From SIAJ01 sp036266155 (GTDB taxonomy: Bacteria; Planctomycetota; Planctomycetia; Gemmatales; Gemmataceae), in assembly GCA_036266155.1 (NCBI GenBank), contig DATANR010000456.1, positions 1 to 30,799 of the forward strand: a DNA stretch of 30,799 nt, read 5' to 3'. This document shows, one piece after another, positions 7,905 to 16,951 of this stretch. Positions within the stretch are counted from its first letter, which is position 1. Every line of letters starts with the position of its first letter. Both the position numbers and the translations under genes were made by a program. The notes under the pieces were generated by a model that was given only the letters and a program-made list of their open reading frames with translations, was not told where the DNA came from and ran no database searches.

Positions 7905-8909
7905 ATGGAGAAGCTCATGTTGAACGCGGCGCTCGCGAATGGCACTCGACCGAAACCGTCTGCCCTGCCGTTATCACTCGTGGCCGGTGACCTGAGTGAG
8001 GTCGACCGGATTTACGACGAGGCTCTCCTTCCATTCCGCACGCGTTTCGGCCCGATTGTCCAGCATCTGAGGAATTATCGCGGCAAGCGCCTCCGGCCGG
8101 CACTTGTGCTCTTGGCGGGCCACACCTGCGGCAAGGTCACACAAGCACATCATGTGCTTGGGGCCGTCGTCGAGATGGTGCACACGGCGACGTTGGTACA
8201 CGACGACGTGCTCGATGAAGCGAACGTTCGTCGGCACCTCCCCACGGTCAATGCGACCTGGGGAGCGAAAACGAGCCTCCTGCTCGGCGACATGCTGTTC
8301 TCGGCCGCATTCCGGCTGTGCAGCACGATCGACGCCCAGGCATGTGCCTGGATCGGCGATGCGACCAACCGCGTCTGTGCCGGCGAACTCTTGCAGGTGT
8401 CGCGCGCGGGCGATCTGAGCTTGAGCGAAGAAGATTACTTCGAGATCGTCGCCGGCAAGACGGGCGCGCTGACTGAGTGTTGCACGCGCCTCGGCGCCCA
8501 CTACGCGGGCGCTACGAACGATGTCGTCGAGCGAATGGAGGACTACGGCCGCGATCTCGGTGTCGCCTTTCAGATCGCCGACGACGTGCTTGACCTCGGC
8601 GGCGACGCATTCGTTGCTGGCAAGACGCTTGGCACGGATGTGGAACAGCAAAAGTTGACGCTGCCGTTGATCCGCGCACTGGCGGAGCTGCCAGCCGTCG
8701 ACGCGGATCGGCTGCGAATGGCATTTCGCAAGGGCATGGTCTCCGACGTCGCCGATGCGCTCGCCACGGCCGGTTCGATTGAGTCGGCGGAGGCCGAAGC
8801 ACGCCGGCTGGCACAGCGGGCCCGGCGCGCGCTGACCCCCTTGCCGTCGAGTGCGTTCAGAACGGCCCTAGAGCATGTCGCGGAATGGGCGGTCAAGCGC
8901 GAGCGCTGA
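7905..8909 (+). CDS. Trans-polyprenyl diphosphate synthase (octaprenyl/heptaprenyl type)
   Basis: The 334-aa product has all hallmarks of the long-chain trans-isoprenyl diphosphate synthase family: GKRLRPALVLL (about residues 58-69), the first Asp-rich motif DDVLD (100-104) preceded by LVH, the GELLQ motif, and the second Asp-rich motif DDVLD (226-230). Such enzymes add isopentenyl diphosphate units to make the side chain of menaquinone or ubiquinone. Chain length cannot be read with certainty from the sequence. The start ATG lies 5 bp after the moaC stop, which implies operon expression. A second in-frame ATG at 7917 is possible. No quinone-ring genes adjoin it. Confidence 0.92.
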   Translation: MEKLMLNAALANGTRPKPSALPLSLVAGDLSEVDRIYDEALLPFRTRFGPIVQHLRNYRGKRLRPALVLLAGHTCGKVTQAHHVLGAVVEMVHTATLVHDDVLDEANVRRHLPTVNATWGAKTSLLLGDMLFSAAFRLCSTIDAQACAWIGDATNRVCAGELLQVSRAGDLSLSEEDYFEIVAGKTGALTECCTRLGAHYAGATNDVVERMEDYGRDLGVAFQIADDVLDLGGDAFVAGKTLGTDVEQQKLTLPLIRALAELPAVDADRLRMAFRKGMVSDVADALATAGSIESAEAEARRLAQRARRALTPLPSSAFRTALEHVAEWAVKRER

Positions 8910-8971
8910 TTCCCCGCTGAATTCGCATTTCTGATGCGGTATAACGACCGCTTGCCCCGAGGGAGCGTGCC

Positions 8972-10318
8972 GTGAAAGTCGTTGTCGTTGGGACCGGTTA
9001 CGTCGGGCTCGTGACCGCCACCTGTCTGGCCGAGAGCGGCAACGAGGTCGTCGGCGTTGACAAGGACGCGCGCAAGATCGATACGTTGCTGGCCGGCAAA
9101 TTGCCGATCTACGAACCCGGCTTGTCGGAGTTGGTCCAGCGCAATCGCCGCGAAGGGCGGCTTCAATTCACAACCGACCTTGGTTCCGTTGTCCAATCAG
9201 CGCGCCTGATCTTCATCGCGGTCGGCACGCCGCAGAGCGCAAGCGGCGACGCCGATCTCTCCGCCATTTGGGCCGTCGGCGATGAAGTTGCTCGCCACTT
9301 CAAGGATGTTCCACCGGGTCCGCCCGGCTCGCGCGTGGTTGTCATCAAGAGCACGGTTCCCGTCGGCACCAACGAGAAGCTCCATCAACGCCTGCGCGCC
9401 GCGGGCTGTCCGCATCTTGATGTCGCGAGCAACCCTGAGTTCCTCAAGGAAGGGGCCGCGCTCGACGACTTCATGAAACCGGATCGTGTGGTCGTCGGTG
9501 CTCGACGACCGGAGGTCGCCGACGTCTTGCGCGAGCTTTTTAGCCCGTTTTTGCGGACCGAACAACCGTTCCTGGTCATGTCGCCCGAGAGTGCGGAGAT
9601 GACCAAGTATGCCGCCAATGCAATGTTGGCGACAAAGATCAGCTTCATCAATGAGATGGCCAATCTTTGCGATCGTCTGGGGGCGGACATCAACGACGTC
9701 CGCCGCGGCATCGGCCACGATGCGCGGATTGGATTTCAATTTCTGCACCCCGGTCCCGGCTATGGCGGGAGCTGTTTTCCCAAGGACGTGCAGGCGATCC
9801 TCGGCATGGGTCGAGCGCTTGGCCTGCCGCTCGATTTGCAGGCGGCCGTCAATCAAGTGAACCAGCGGCAGAAGCAGGTGCTCTATCAAAAGATCAGCCG
9901 GCACTTTGGCGGTGACTTGAGTGGCAAGACGATCGCCATCTGGGGCCTGGCGTTCAAGCCGCGGACCGACGACACGCGCGAATCGCCGGCCCTGGCCCTG
10001 ATCGACAGCCTTCTGGACGCGGGCGCTGCGATCCGGGCCCACGATCCGGAAGCGATGGCGAACGTGCGTGCTGAGTACAGCGAGCGGATCGCGTATGCCG
10101 ACCGACCCTACGGCGCCCTGGAGGGAGCGGACGGACTGGCCGTGGTGACCGAATGGCCGGAGTTCCGCAACCCGGACTTCGAAGTCATGCGCCGCCTGCT
10201 CAAGGAACGCGTGATCTTCGATGGTCGCAATTTGTACGATCCGCGCGTGATGCAGGGATATGGTTTCACCTATTACGGGATCGGCCGAGGCGGCAACAAA
10301 CCCGCGCCGGGGACTTGA
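8972..10318 (+). CDS. ugd: UDP-glucose 6-dehydrogenase
   Basis: GTG start with GGGAG 7 nt upstream. The 448-aa product begins with the NAD-binding Rossmann motif GTGYVGLVTATCLAESG and has the catalytic loop GPGYGGSCFPKDVQAI with the nucleophile Cys268. It also has FLKEGAALDDF and the C-terminal domain signature AFKPRTDDTRESPAL. The enzyme oxidises UDP-glucose twice to UDP-glucuronate, a precursor for exopolysaccharide and modified surface glycans. Length and motifs are normal for the UDP-glucose/GDP-mannose dehydrogenase family. No sugar transferase genes flank it, so the pathway it feeds is not visible here. Confidence 0.95.
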   Translation: MKVVVVGTGYVGLVTATCLAESGNEVVGVDKDARKIDTLLAGKLPIYEPGLSELVQRNRREGRLQFTTDLGSVVQSARLIFIAVGTPQSASGDADLSAIWAVGDEVARHFKDVPPGPPGSRVVVIKSTVPVGTNEKLHQRLRAAGCPHLDVASNPEFLKEGAALDDFMKPDRVVVGARRPEVADVLRELFSPFLRTEQPFLVMSPESAEMTKYAANAMLATKISFINEMANLCDRLGADINDVRRGIGHDARIGFQFLHPGPGYGGSCFPKDVQAILGMGRALGLPLDLQAAVNQVNQRQKQVLYQKISRHFGGDLSGKTIAIWGLAFKPRTDDTRESPALALIDSLLDAGAAIRAHDPEAMANVRAEYSERIAYADRPYGALEGADGLAVVTEWPEFRNPDFEVMRRLLKERVIFDGRNLYDPRVMQGYGFTYYGIGRGGNKPAPGT

Positions 10319-10342
10319 AACGGGTCGGACGGACCGGATAAT
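10315..10342 (+). promoter_or_regulatory. Sigma70-type promoter for tRNA-Leu
   Basis: TTGAAA (10315-10320) and GATAAT (10337-10342) are separated by 16 bp, each close to consensus, and lie 14 bp before the mature tRNA 5' end. The -35 box overlaps the ugd stop codon. Confidence 0.55.
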
Positions 10343-10356
10343 TTTGATGTTGAGAC

Positions 10357-10440
10357 GCCGAGGTGGCGGAATTGGCAGACGCGCCAGCTTGAGGGGCTGG
10401 TATTCGCAAGAATGTGCAGGTTCAAGTCCTGTCCTCGGCA
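10357..10440 (+). tRNA. tRNA-Leu (anticodon GAG)
   Basis: The acceptor stem GCCGAGG (10357-10363) pairs with CCTCGGC (10433-10439), with discriminator A at 10440. The anticodon stem CCAGC/GCTGG (10384-10388, 10396-10400) encloses a 7-nt loop with GAG at 10391-10393. A long variable arm (class II tRNA, as expected for Leu) and a T-arm with TTCAAGT follow. The CCA end is not encoded. It decodes CUC/CUU leucine codons. Confidence 0.95.
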
Positions 10441-10449
10441 CTCGAATAG

Positions 10450-10478
10450 GGTTACGGCGTGATGCCGTAACCTTTTTT
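10450..10478 (+). terminator. Rho-independent terminator after tRNA-Leu
   Basis: The perfect 9-bp stem GGTTACGGC / GCCGTAACC (10450-10458, 10464-10472) with a 5-nt loop is followed by six T (10473-10478). It ends the tRNA transcript 10 nt after the mature 3' end. Confidence 0.92.
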
Positions 10479-10492
10479 CGTTGCGCCATCGG

Positions 10493-11023
10493 CTATCGAC
10501 TGCTGCCAGTGGCCGCCCCAAGTCGCCGACGCACGATGGCGGTGTGGTGCCGAACATGTCCCGCCATGATGTATGCGGACGCGCGCACTGTAACCGGTCC
10601 GTTGTTCGCCAGGCCGCCACGCGACCAGGCCTCGGCTGGCAATTGGCGAAAGAAGAATAGTTGCGATCGACGAACCGTTTCGAAAGCCTCAATCAAGTCA
10701 GTGAACGGCACGCGATTAAACTCGCCGGCCCGGACATAATCATTCTCCTCGAAACCCGGCAGCGGCGTCGAATCGCCGCGAGCAAAGCGCAGGGCTCGAT
10801 ATCCAAAGATGCGTTCGCCATCGGTCAGGTGACCGACGACCTGCTTGATCGTCCACGTATAAGGCGAATGCAGAACCAAGCTCTCGGACTCGGAAATGGT
10901 TCTGAACAAGCGCAAAGTCTCTTCGAGTTGCGCTGAGAGGACGGGCATGACATCGTCTTCGGGGACGAGACTGATGTAGTTGGCAAAGAACGGCGCGTAT
11001 TCTTCGGGCTGAGGACGCGGCAT
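10493..11023 (-). CDS. DinB-like (DinB_2 family) putative metal-dependent protein
   Basis: The 176-aa product resembles the DinB/YfiT four-helix-bundle superfamily. It has WTIKQVVGHLTDGERIFGYR in the middle and AGHVRHHTAI near the C-terminus, which together supply the three His residues that bind a divalent metal in this fold. Family members include DNA-damage-inducible proteins and thiol transferases (bacillithiol, mycothiol), so the precise reaction is open. The start at 11023 is chosen because GGAG lies 9 nt upstream; an in-frame start 24 bp earlier has no ribosome site. The gene is convergent with tRNA-Leu. Confidence 0.85.
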   Translation of the reverse strand: MPRPQPEEYAPFFANYISLVPEDDVMPVLSAQLEETLRLFRTISESESLVLHSPYTWTIKQVVGHLTDGERIFGYRALRFARGDSTPLPGFEENDYVRAGEFNRVPFTDLIEAFETVRRSQLFFFRQLPAEAWSRGGLANNGPVTVRASAYIMAGHVRHHTAIVRRRLGAATGSSR

Positions 11024-11345
11024 GCCATGGTTCTCCGCAGGCGACAATTTACTGGGACATTTCGTCCATTCTAAAGTTTTGGGCAGAGTTCGCCGGGATA
11101 CCGGCCGTCTTGGCAGTTATAAGACGAAGCGGTGTTTCGTTCGCAGTTGCGCTTTATGCCAGCGGCACGCCAATCGAGCCCGCACCAAGGCATCGGCATA
11201 AGTAATGATGGATAGATGCTTTGAGTCCGACGCGGTCGTGCGGCCGAATTATGAGAAATACGTTCAGGGGGGTGGGAGGGCGCGAACGTATCGATATCGC
11301 GCCGTGAAACGAATTCCGGCCCTTGGCGCGAGCGACCCGTCCAGT
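11024..11345. other. Intergenic region without a convincing gene
   Basis: This stretch lies between the DinB-like gene and the 3' end of the larger CRTAC1-like gene. Two weak dyads are visible: CGTCTT/AAGACG (11106-11126) and GGCGCGA/TCGCGCC (11279-11303, 11-nt loop). The second could slow transcription leaving the CRTAC1-like operon, but no T-tract follows. Short open frames here overlap the neighbouring coding sequence and look like chance. Confidence 0.4.
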
Positions 11346-14300
11346 TCACCGGCCGCTCGCTGGTCGCGTGTGCCATTTGTCGGCATCAGTTGACGGTGGC
11401 GGCACACCGAACTGCGGGTAGTTCAACATCGCGTGGAACGGCAGCGGTTCCACGGTCCCGCCGGTCGCCGTCGTCGTGGATGCGTCCTTGCAATAGCCGC
11501 GCGTCCGCAGGACGAAGGATCGCTGCCAGTCTTTTGGCAACGCCGGCAGCTTCGAAGCGTCGAAGCGCACCGTGATCTCGTCGCCCGGCCCGCACAGCAC
11601 GAACCGGTCGTCCGCGGCTCGCAGCAAGTCGGTCACATCGCCAAGCCGCGTGAGCCGGCCCTTCCATTTGGTCACCGGCACGGTTTCGGTCTTGGCGTCG
11701 TCGTAGGCAATGGGCGGCCGACCATTCGGATAAATCTCTTGCATGAACCCACGCGCGGCAAGGTCGGCACGGCTCACGTCGAGCGCCGTGACCTTGCCGA
11801 TAGCGCCGGCGTCCGCCGCCTGCGCCAGATAGATTTGGTCCCAATACACCTGCATGTTCGTCGAGATGCGCACGCGGCCGCCGGCGAAATTGGCTGGCAG
11901 TACGCGTGTCATCACTCGCGGCAGCCCCGCCGGGAAGCCCAGATCGCAGATGGGCTGCCACTTACCGCTCGGCGCGTCAAAACGCTCCAGCGTCGGGAGC
12001 ACAAGGTCCACGCCGGCTCGCGTCGCCGCGTAGATCGACTCCGGATACGGATACTCGGTCCAGCCCGCGAGCACCATATACCATTGGCCGCCCGTGAGCA
12101 GGTCGCCGAAGTCAAGCGTGAGCGAATGATCCTCGGCATAGCCGAGCCATGAACGCAAGTCGAAAGTGTCCACCGCGTGGCGATCGCGATGCAGAACGAT
12201 CTTCGTGACATCACGGCCTCTGTGATCGGTCGCCAGCTTGGGGAAATAGCGTGAGCGGAATGCGAGCAACTTCTGCGTCGGCTGCGGGTCGGTGAACGTA
12301 AAGCGCTCGTCCGGGAACACGTCCGTGCCGACAGGATGATCGACGACGACGAGTTGCAGATGATCCAGGTACGTCGCCTCGTCCATCGGCTCCGCGATTT
12401 TGATGACGTATTGTCCGTCTTTCGGCACGAGCTGGCCTGGCTCGATCTTGACGGACTCTTCGGGTCGCGGCGGCCGCGTTGAACCATCGGCACTGGTTTC
12501 ACCCATCGAGCCGCCGCCGAGGAAGTCGGTCACGAAAACAAATGCGTCGCCATCCCAGGCCATCAGCACCGGACACGATACGCCCTTGCGATTCTTCTCG
12601 ACGATGCGTGTGATCGCTCCCGGATTGATGCCGAGTTCGGCCTGAATCACTGCGTCCGGCCAGCGCAGGCGAACGACATCGGCCTGGCCGCGCTTGCCAA
12701 TGCCGAGCGCGGTCGGCAGCAGCGATTGCCCTAAGCCCGCGGAGGCCGTCGTTCGTTCCGCGCCGGTCCAATGTGATCCCGACTGTGCGATTACCCACGT
12801 GCCGATTCCATCCGTGTTCGTGCGCTGTTCATTTCCCTTATCGCGTCGACCACTCGGATCGATCAACACTGCCGCGTTACCGTTGCCGAGATTCCGATAG
12901 ATCCGCAACCCGTCGTCGGACCAGATAAGTAGATCCGGCGCGCCATCGCCATCGAGATCTGCCACCGCGAGCGCATGTCCCGCCGCAATTGGGCCAAATG
13001 CATCCGGCTTGAATTCGAGTCGCCCGTCTCCTTGATTATGAAGCAGCACCGGTTTGCGGTCGATGCTGAGGCCAATCACGTCGGCCCAACCATCCATGTC
13101 GATGTCGGCTGTCACCGCTTGTTTGAGCGGTGGGCTGTTGGTGTGGCCGGCCGCGAAGTCGCGTTCGCCGTTGGAAAGCAGAAACACCGGCGCGGCCCCC
13201 TGCCGGACTAGGAACAGGTCGGAACGCTCGTCATGGTTCGCATCGAGGACGAGGCCGCCGTTCCATTGTTGCGCCTGACCGGCAGCCCACATGGGCAGCG
13301 TACGCTTGAATCGCATCAGCCGCTCGTTCTCGACAATCAACGGGTCGGCCGCATCCGACAGCAGCAGCACGTCGACATCCTGATCGCCATCGATATCGGT
13401 TGCAACAACATTCACCGCGGCGCTTGCGGGGACGACGCCATTGAGTTTGTCGCTGCGTCGAAACGCGGTCGACAGGCCGGGCGGCGGCGCGTGGGCCGGT
13501 GCCAAGCCGGCAATGCCGATGTTTTCAAACAGAATTAACTGGCCGCCCGTCGCGGGGCCATCAAAGGTCGCGGTATCTTTGTCGGTGAACTGGCACAGCA
13601 CGAGATCGAGATCGCCGTCCTGATCGATGTCGACCCACATGCAGCCGAGGCACACACCCTTCACTTTGTCGAGACCGGCCGCCGCGGAAACGTCTTCAAA
13701 GGTGCCATCGCCGTTGTTGCGAAAGAGATGCCGTTCGCCGGCGCCGGTGATGACGAGGTCCGGCTTGCCGTCGTTGTTGTAGTCGGCCGCGGCTGCGCCC
13801 AGGCTCTGCCGCGGCGTCGCGAGCCCGGCCGCGGCGGTGACATCGGTGAACACCCCGTTGCCGTCGTTGCGCAGAAGCAGGTCGCGAACTTTGCCGTTCT
13901 CGACAACTGCGGACGCAAGGAAGATGTCCGGCTTGCCGTCGCTGTTAAAGTCGAACAACACAATTGTGCCACCGAAACGCTGTCGCGCCGCCCGCCGAGT
14001 GGCATCGAGGTCGTTCGCGGTCGCCCAGCGCGCATTGGGGGCGAGCGTCACTTTGAAATTGCCGGCCAGCTCGAACATCGGCAGCGGACCGACGACCAGC
14101 TTGCCCGTCATTGTCGCGTCGCGGCCGATGACGTCGGCGTACTTTCCCATCTCGCTATAGCGGACGCGCGACGGCGTCTCCCACTCGGCATCCGAAAGGG
14201 CCGTCTTGTCGGCGAGCAATGTCTTGGCGCGCCCGGCGTCCGTGGCACGCAGAGCTAACGCCAGGTTGTATCGTGCGGCATTTAGATAGGGATTCTGCTT

Positions 14301-14831
14301 GAGCGCCTGCTCGAAACAGTCGCGCGCCTCGGCCGAGTCCTTGCCGGCCGGGTGTGTCAGGCCGAGGCGGAGCCAGGTGTGCGCATCCTGCGGATCGAGC
14401 TTGTTGACGGCCGCGAAGTGCGGATATGCATCGGCAAACGGGCCGCGTTCACTACACAGGATGCCCAAGCAGTAGTGGGCGTGCTTGTTGTCGGGGTCCT
14501 TCGCCAACACATCGGCAAGGATTTGTCGAGCCTGTGCTAGTTGCTCCGGCTTGTCCTGGTTGAGCAACGAGATCGCTAAATTGATGTGGCCCGGCATCCA
14601 GTCCGGTGCGAGCCGCGTGACCTCCTCGAATTCAGGTACGGCGGCCGCGAACTCGAACTGCTCCATCTTGCCCACACCGCGGGTGTTCGCGGCCATCACG
14701 GCGCTCATGTCCGGTTGCGAGGGCTTCGGTCGGAACCACAAAAAGTACGCGACGATCGCCGTCCCGACGACGAGTAGCGCCAGTAAGGCGAACGATAGGC
14801 GCCAACGGGAAGGGGGAGATTGCGATGCCAT
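11346..14831 (-). CDS. TPR / FG-GAP (VCBS) / UnbV-ASPIC membrane-anchored protein with large C-terminal region, CRTAC1-like
   Basis: The 1161-aa protein begins with an N-terminal TM anchor (about residues 10-31). TPR-like helices follow (about 40-210, with AHTWLRLGL... EARDCFEQALKQNPY). About seven FG-GAP/VCBS repeats with Ca-binding DxDxDGxxD loops lie near residues 290, 347, 398, 480, 534, 577 and 627, suggesting a seven-bladed integrin-like propeller. A UnbV/ASPIC-like segment follows (about 664-735). The remaining roughly 400 residues open with CPVLMAWDGDAF and FLGGGSMGE, contain many Trp/Tyr beta-like segments, and cannot be assigned. It is probably exposed outside the cytoplasmic membrane. 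It is the second gene of a two-gene operon, 34 bp after the smaller CRTAC1-like gene. No good Shine-Dalgarno is visible, so coupling to the upstream gene is likely. Function unknown. Confidence 0.85.
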   Translation of the reverse strand: MASQSPPSRWRLSFALLALLVVGTAIVAYFLWFRPKPSQPDMSAVMAANTRGVGKMEQFEFAAAVPEFEEVTRLAPDWMPGHINLAISLLNQDKPEQLAQARQILADVLAKDPDNKHAHYCLGILCSERGPFADAYPHFAAVNKLDPQDAHTWLRLGLTHPAGKDSAEARDCFEQALKQNPYLNAARYNLALALRATDAGRAKTLLADKTALSDAEWETPSRVRYSEMGKYADVIGRDATMTGKLVVGPLPMFELAGNFKVTLAPNARWATANDLDATRRAARQRFGGTIVLFDFNSDGKPDIFLASAVVENGKVRDLLLRNDGNGVFTDVTAAAGLATPRQSLGAAAADYNNDGKPDLVITGAGERHLFRNNGDGTFEDVSAAAGLDKVKGVCLGCMWVDIDQDGDLDLVLCQFTDKDTATFDGPATGGQLILFENIGIAGLAPAHAPPPGLSTAFRRSDKLNGVVPASAAVNVVATDIDGDQDVDVLLLSDAADPLIVENERLMRFKRTLPMWAAGQAQQWNGGLVLDANHDERSDLFLVRQGAAPVFLLSNGERDFAAGHTNSPPLKQAVTADIDMDGWADVIGLSIDRKPVLLHNQGDGRLEFKPDAFGPIAAGHALAVADLDGDGAPDLLIWSDDGLRIYRNLGNGNAAVLIDPSGRRDKGNEQRTNTDGIGTWVIAQSGSHWTGAERTTASAGLGQSLLPTALGIGKRGQADVVRLRWPDAVIQAELGINPGAITRIVEKNRKGVSCPVLMAWDGDAFVFVTDFLGGGSMGETSADGSTRPPRPEESVKIEPGQLVPKDGQYVIKIAEPMDEATYLDHLQLVVVDHPVGTDVFPDERFTFTDPQPTQKLLAFRSRYFPKLATDHRGRDVTKIVLHRDRHAVDTFDLRSWLGYAEDHSLTLDFGDLLTGGQWYMVLAGWTEYPYPESIYAATRAGVDLVLPTLERFDAPSGKWQPICDLGFPAGLPRVMTRVLPANFAGGRVRISTNMQVYWDQIYLAQAADAGAIGKVTALDVSRADLAARGFMQEIYPNGRPPIAYDDAKTETVPVTKWKGRLTRLGDVTDLLRAADDRFVLCGPGDEITVRFDASKLPALPKDWQRSFVLRTRGYCKDASTTTATGGTVEPLPFHAMLNYPQFGVPPPSTDADKWHTRPASGR

Positions 14832-14865
14832 GAGGACGGGATATGGTTTGGCTCGCGGCGCGGCC

Positions 14866-16740
14866 CTACTTCGCTTCGCCCTGCTTCAGCTTGTGCGTTT
14901 TGCCGGCCTCCAGGTTGGTCCACGTCTCCGTGCCGGCCGCTTTGCCCGGCCAACGGACGGTCGCCTTGTCCGCCTTCGTCGCGGCGCCGATGCCGACGGT
15001 CAGCACCAGTTCGGACTGGCTCAGGTAACCCTGGGCGCCGCTCACTTGCCGTGTGAATGTCTGTCTGCCGGCTTCGACGGTGACCACGGCCCCGATCGCG
15101 GAGCGGTTCGACTTCACGCCGTCGCCGCGCAGATCGAGCCGCACAGAGTGATTCGTCTTTGGCGCATCGTTCCGCAAGATGCGCACGTCGCCGCCGTTCG
15201 CGACCATGACGATGTCGAGATCGCCATCGCCATCAAGGTCGGCGAATACGCAGCCGCGGCCGACCATCGGCTTGAAGAGATCTGCACCGCCGCGGGCCGC
15301 GGGCACCTGCTCGAAATAGCAATCGGGGTCGCCGGTGTTCCAATAAAGTTGTGCGGGCTGGGCATGTGCCTGGCTTGCCTGAATGGCCGCGATCTCCGGC
15401 TCGATGTGGCCGTTGCACACGAACAGGTCGAGCCGGCCGTCGTTGTCGTAGTCGAAGAAGAACGTGCCGAACTTGAGCGCCGCCCGGCTTGGGCCAGCGA
15501 GACCGGTGCTCAGCGCTGAGTCGGAGAACGCAAGCCGCGTCGGATCTTTCTCCAAGAGCGTGATCGGCTCATTGGCAAAATTGGCGACGACCGCGGCCCA
15601 CCGGCCCGGTGCGAACTCGCCCCAGTCGATCCCCATGCCGCCGCGCGGCCGGCCCTCGTCGGCATACGCGGCGCCGATCGGATAGCCCGTCTCCACGAAG
15701 CGCCGCGTGCCGTCGGGCCCGGCGACGTTGTGGAAGAAAAAGTTCCGCACGGTGTCGTTGGCGACGATGATGTCCGGCCAACCGTCGCCGTCCGCGTCGC
15801 ACACGACGACGCCGAGCGATTTCCCGACGGGCCGCATGCGCCCGTTCGCGTCCGTGCCCTCCTTGTCCTCAACCAGGATGCCGGCCTCCTTAGACACGTC
15901 CTGAAACTTCTTTCCGTCGATGTTGCGATAGAGCCGGCACTGGGCCCCTTCAAATTCGCGCGGCTGCACGAAGGTTCGCTTCCCGCCTTCAACGCTCGAC
16001 GCGATCGAGCGATCGACGCTCGGCGACCATGTGACATAATGGCACACGAACAAATCGAGCCGACCGTCGCCGTCGTAATCGAGAAACGTGCACGACGCGC
16101 CGAACGGAATCGGCTCCTTCCAGTTGTCGAAAGCATCCTTGGCAACGTTCGGCAGGTCGCCCGCCCCGCCGACGCCCGCCGTGGCAGTGACGTCCTCGAA
16201 GCGCTTGCCATCGACATTGTGGAAGAGGTGATGCTTGCCCACGCACGAGATGAAGATGTCGGGCCGGCGGTCGTTGTCGAAGTCGCCGACCGCGACGCCC
16301 ATGCCGTACATCGTGACATTGAGCCCGACCTTCTCGGTCACGTCCTCGAACTTCATGTCGCCGAGGTTGTGGAAGAGCTTGAGCGTCGCCGGCTCCTTTG
16401 GCCTATCGTGGCCCGGCCAGGTGCAGCCATTGACGAGGAGGATGTCCGGCTTGCCATCGCCGTCGTAGTCGATGATCGCGACACCGCCGCCCATGGTCTC
16501 GGGGAGCAGCTTGAGGCCGGAGTAGCCATTCTCGTGATGGAAACGAACGCCGCTTGCCGCGGTCACGTCGGTGAATGCGATCGCCGGCACCTCGCGCGCC
16601 TTTCGCTCGCGCGCCGGCCCAGCCGTGATTTGCCCCACGTCGCCCGGGGGCTTCCGCAACCACTTGAAAACGAAGTACCCGCCCGCGGCGCATGCGCCGA
16701 GCAACACGATGACGGAGATGACCTTAAGGAGTCGCGACAT
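14866..16740 (-). CDS. CRTAC1-like FG-GAP (VCBS) repeat protein with C-terminal UnbV/ASPIC domain
   Basis: The 624-aa product has an N-terminal TM or signal anchor (about residues 5-27). At least six Ca-binding FG-GAP loops follow (DYDGDGKPD at 91-99, then DFDNDRRPD, DYDGDGRLD, DADGDGWPD, DYDNDGRLD, DLDGDGDLD), forming a beta-propeller. The last 95 residues match the UnbV/ASPIC domain (VRLDLRG... SNRSAIGAVV... GYLSQSELVLTVGIG... VRWPGK), known from animal CRTAC1 and many bacterial secreted proteins. The early HHENG and PETMGGGVAIIDYDGDG motif is typical of planctomycete and acidobacterial members. It faces the periplasm or outside. It is the first gene of the operon with the larger paralogue. 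The role is unknown; adhesion or matrix binding is a guess from the fold. Confidence 0.88.
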   Translation of the reverse strand: MSRLLKVISVIVLLGACAAGGYFVFKWLRKPPGDVGQITAGPARERKAREVPAIAFTDVTAASGVRFHHENGYSGLKLLPETMGGGVAIIDYDGDGKPDILLVNGCTWPGHDRPKEPATLKLFHNLGDMKFEDVTEKVGLNVTMYGMGVAVGDFDNDRRPDIFISCVGKHHLFHNVDGKRFEDVTATAGVGGAGDLPNVAKDAFDNWKEPIPFGASCTFLDYDGDGRLDLFVCHYVTWSPSVDRSIASSVEGGKRTFVQPREFEGAQCRLYRNIDGKKFQDVSKEAGILVEDKEGTDANGRMRPVGKSLGVVVCDADGDGWPDIIVANDTVRNFFFHNVAGPDGTRRFVETGYPIGAAYADEGRPRGGMGIDWGEFAPGRWAAVVANFANEPITLLEKDPTRLAFSDSALSTGLAGPSRAALKFGTFFFDYDNDGRLDLFVCNGHIEPEIAAIQASQAHAQPAQLYWNTGDPDCYFEQVPAARGGADLFKPMVGRGCVFADLDGDGDLDIVMVANGGDVRILRNDAPKTNHSVRLDLRGDGVKSNRSAIGAVVTVEAGRQTFTRQVSGAQGYLSQSELVLTVGIGAATKADKATVRWPGKAAGTETWTNLEAGKTHKLKQGEAK

Positions 16741-16836
16741 GATGTCTTCGGGAACGGAGCCGTGGGCCGGATCAGCGAGTAGGCGAACTCATTGCTTTCA
16801 TGACACACACGGCCAAAAGCGTTTCACCGGTTTTTA

Positions 16837-16850
16837 TGCAACGTGTTGCA
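16837..16850. promoter_or_regulatory. Palindromic operator candidate upstream of the CRTAC1-like operon
   Basis: TGCAACGTGTTGCA has perfect 6-bp arms around a 2-bp centre. It lies about 97 bp before the ATG of the first CRTAC1-like gene, in the 211-bp gap after the UbiA-like gene. Its shape fits a helix-turn-helix repressor site. No promoter boxes of convincing quality were found beside it. Confidence 0.35.
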
Positions 16851-16951
16851 ATCAAATCCAAGGGGAAGCACGACACGAGGGGAATCAAGATTGTTAGGCG
16901 AGGTCGACAACTTCCCCTCCCAAAGCTTAGTTCGGACTGACTCGCGGCTAG

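Noticed and set aside
11266..11282. G-runs near the DinB-like gene as a G-quadruplex
   Set aside because: Only three separate runs are present, so a standard four-run quadruplex is not supported.
11071..11393. Short open frames on both strands in the gap after the CRTAC1-like operon
   Set aside because: They overlap the 3' end of the real gene, lack ribosome sites and show no recognisable composition.
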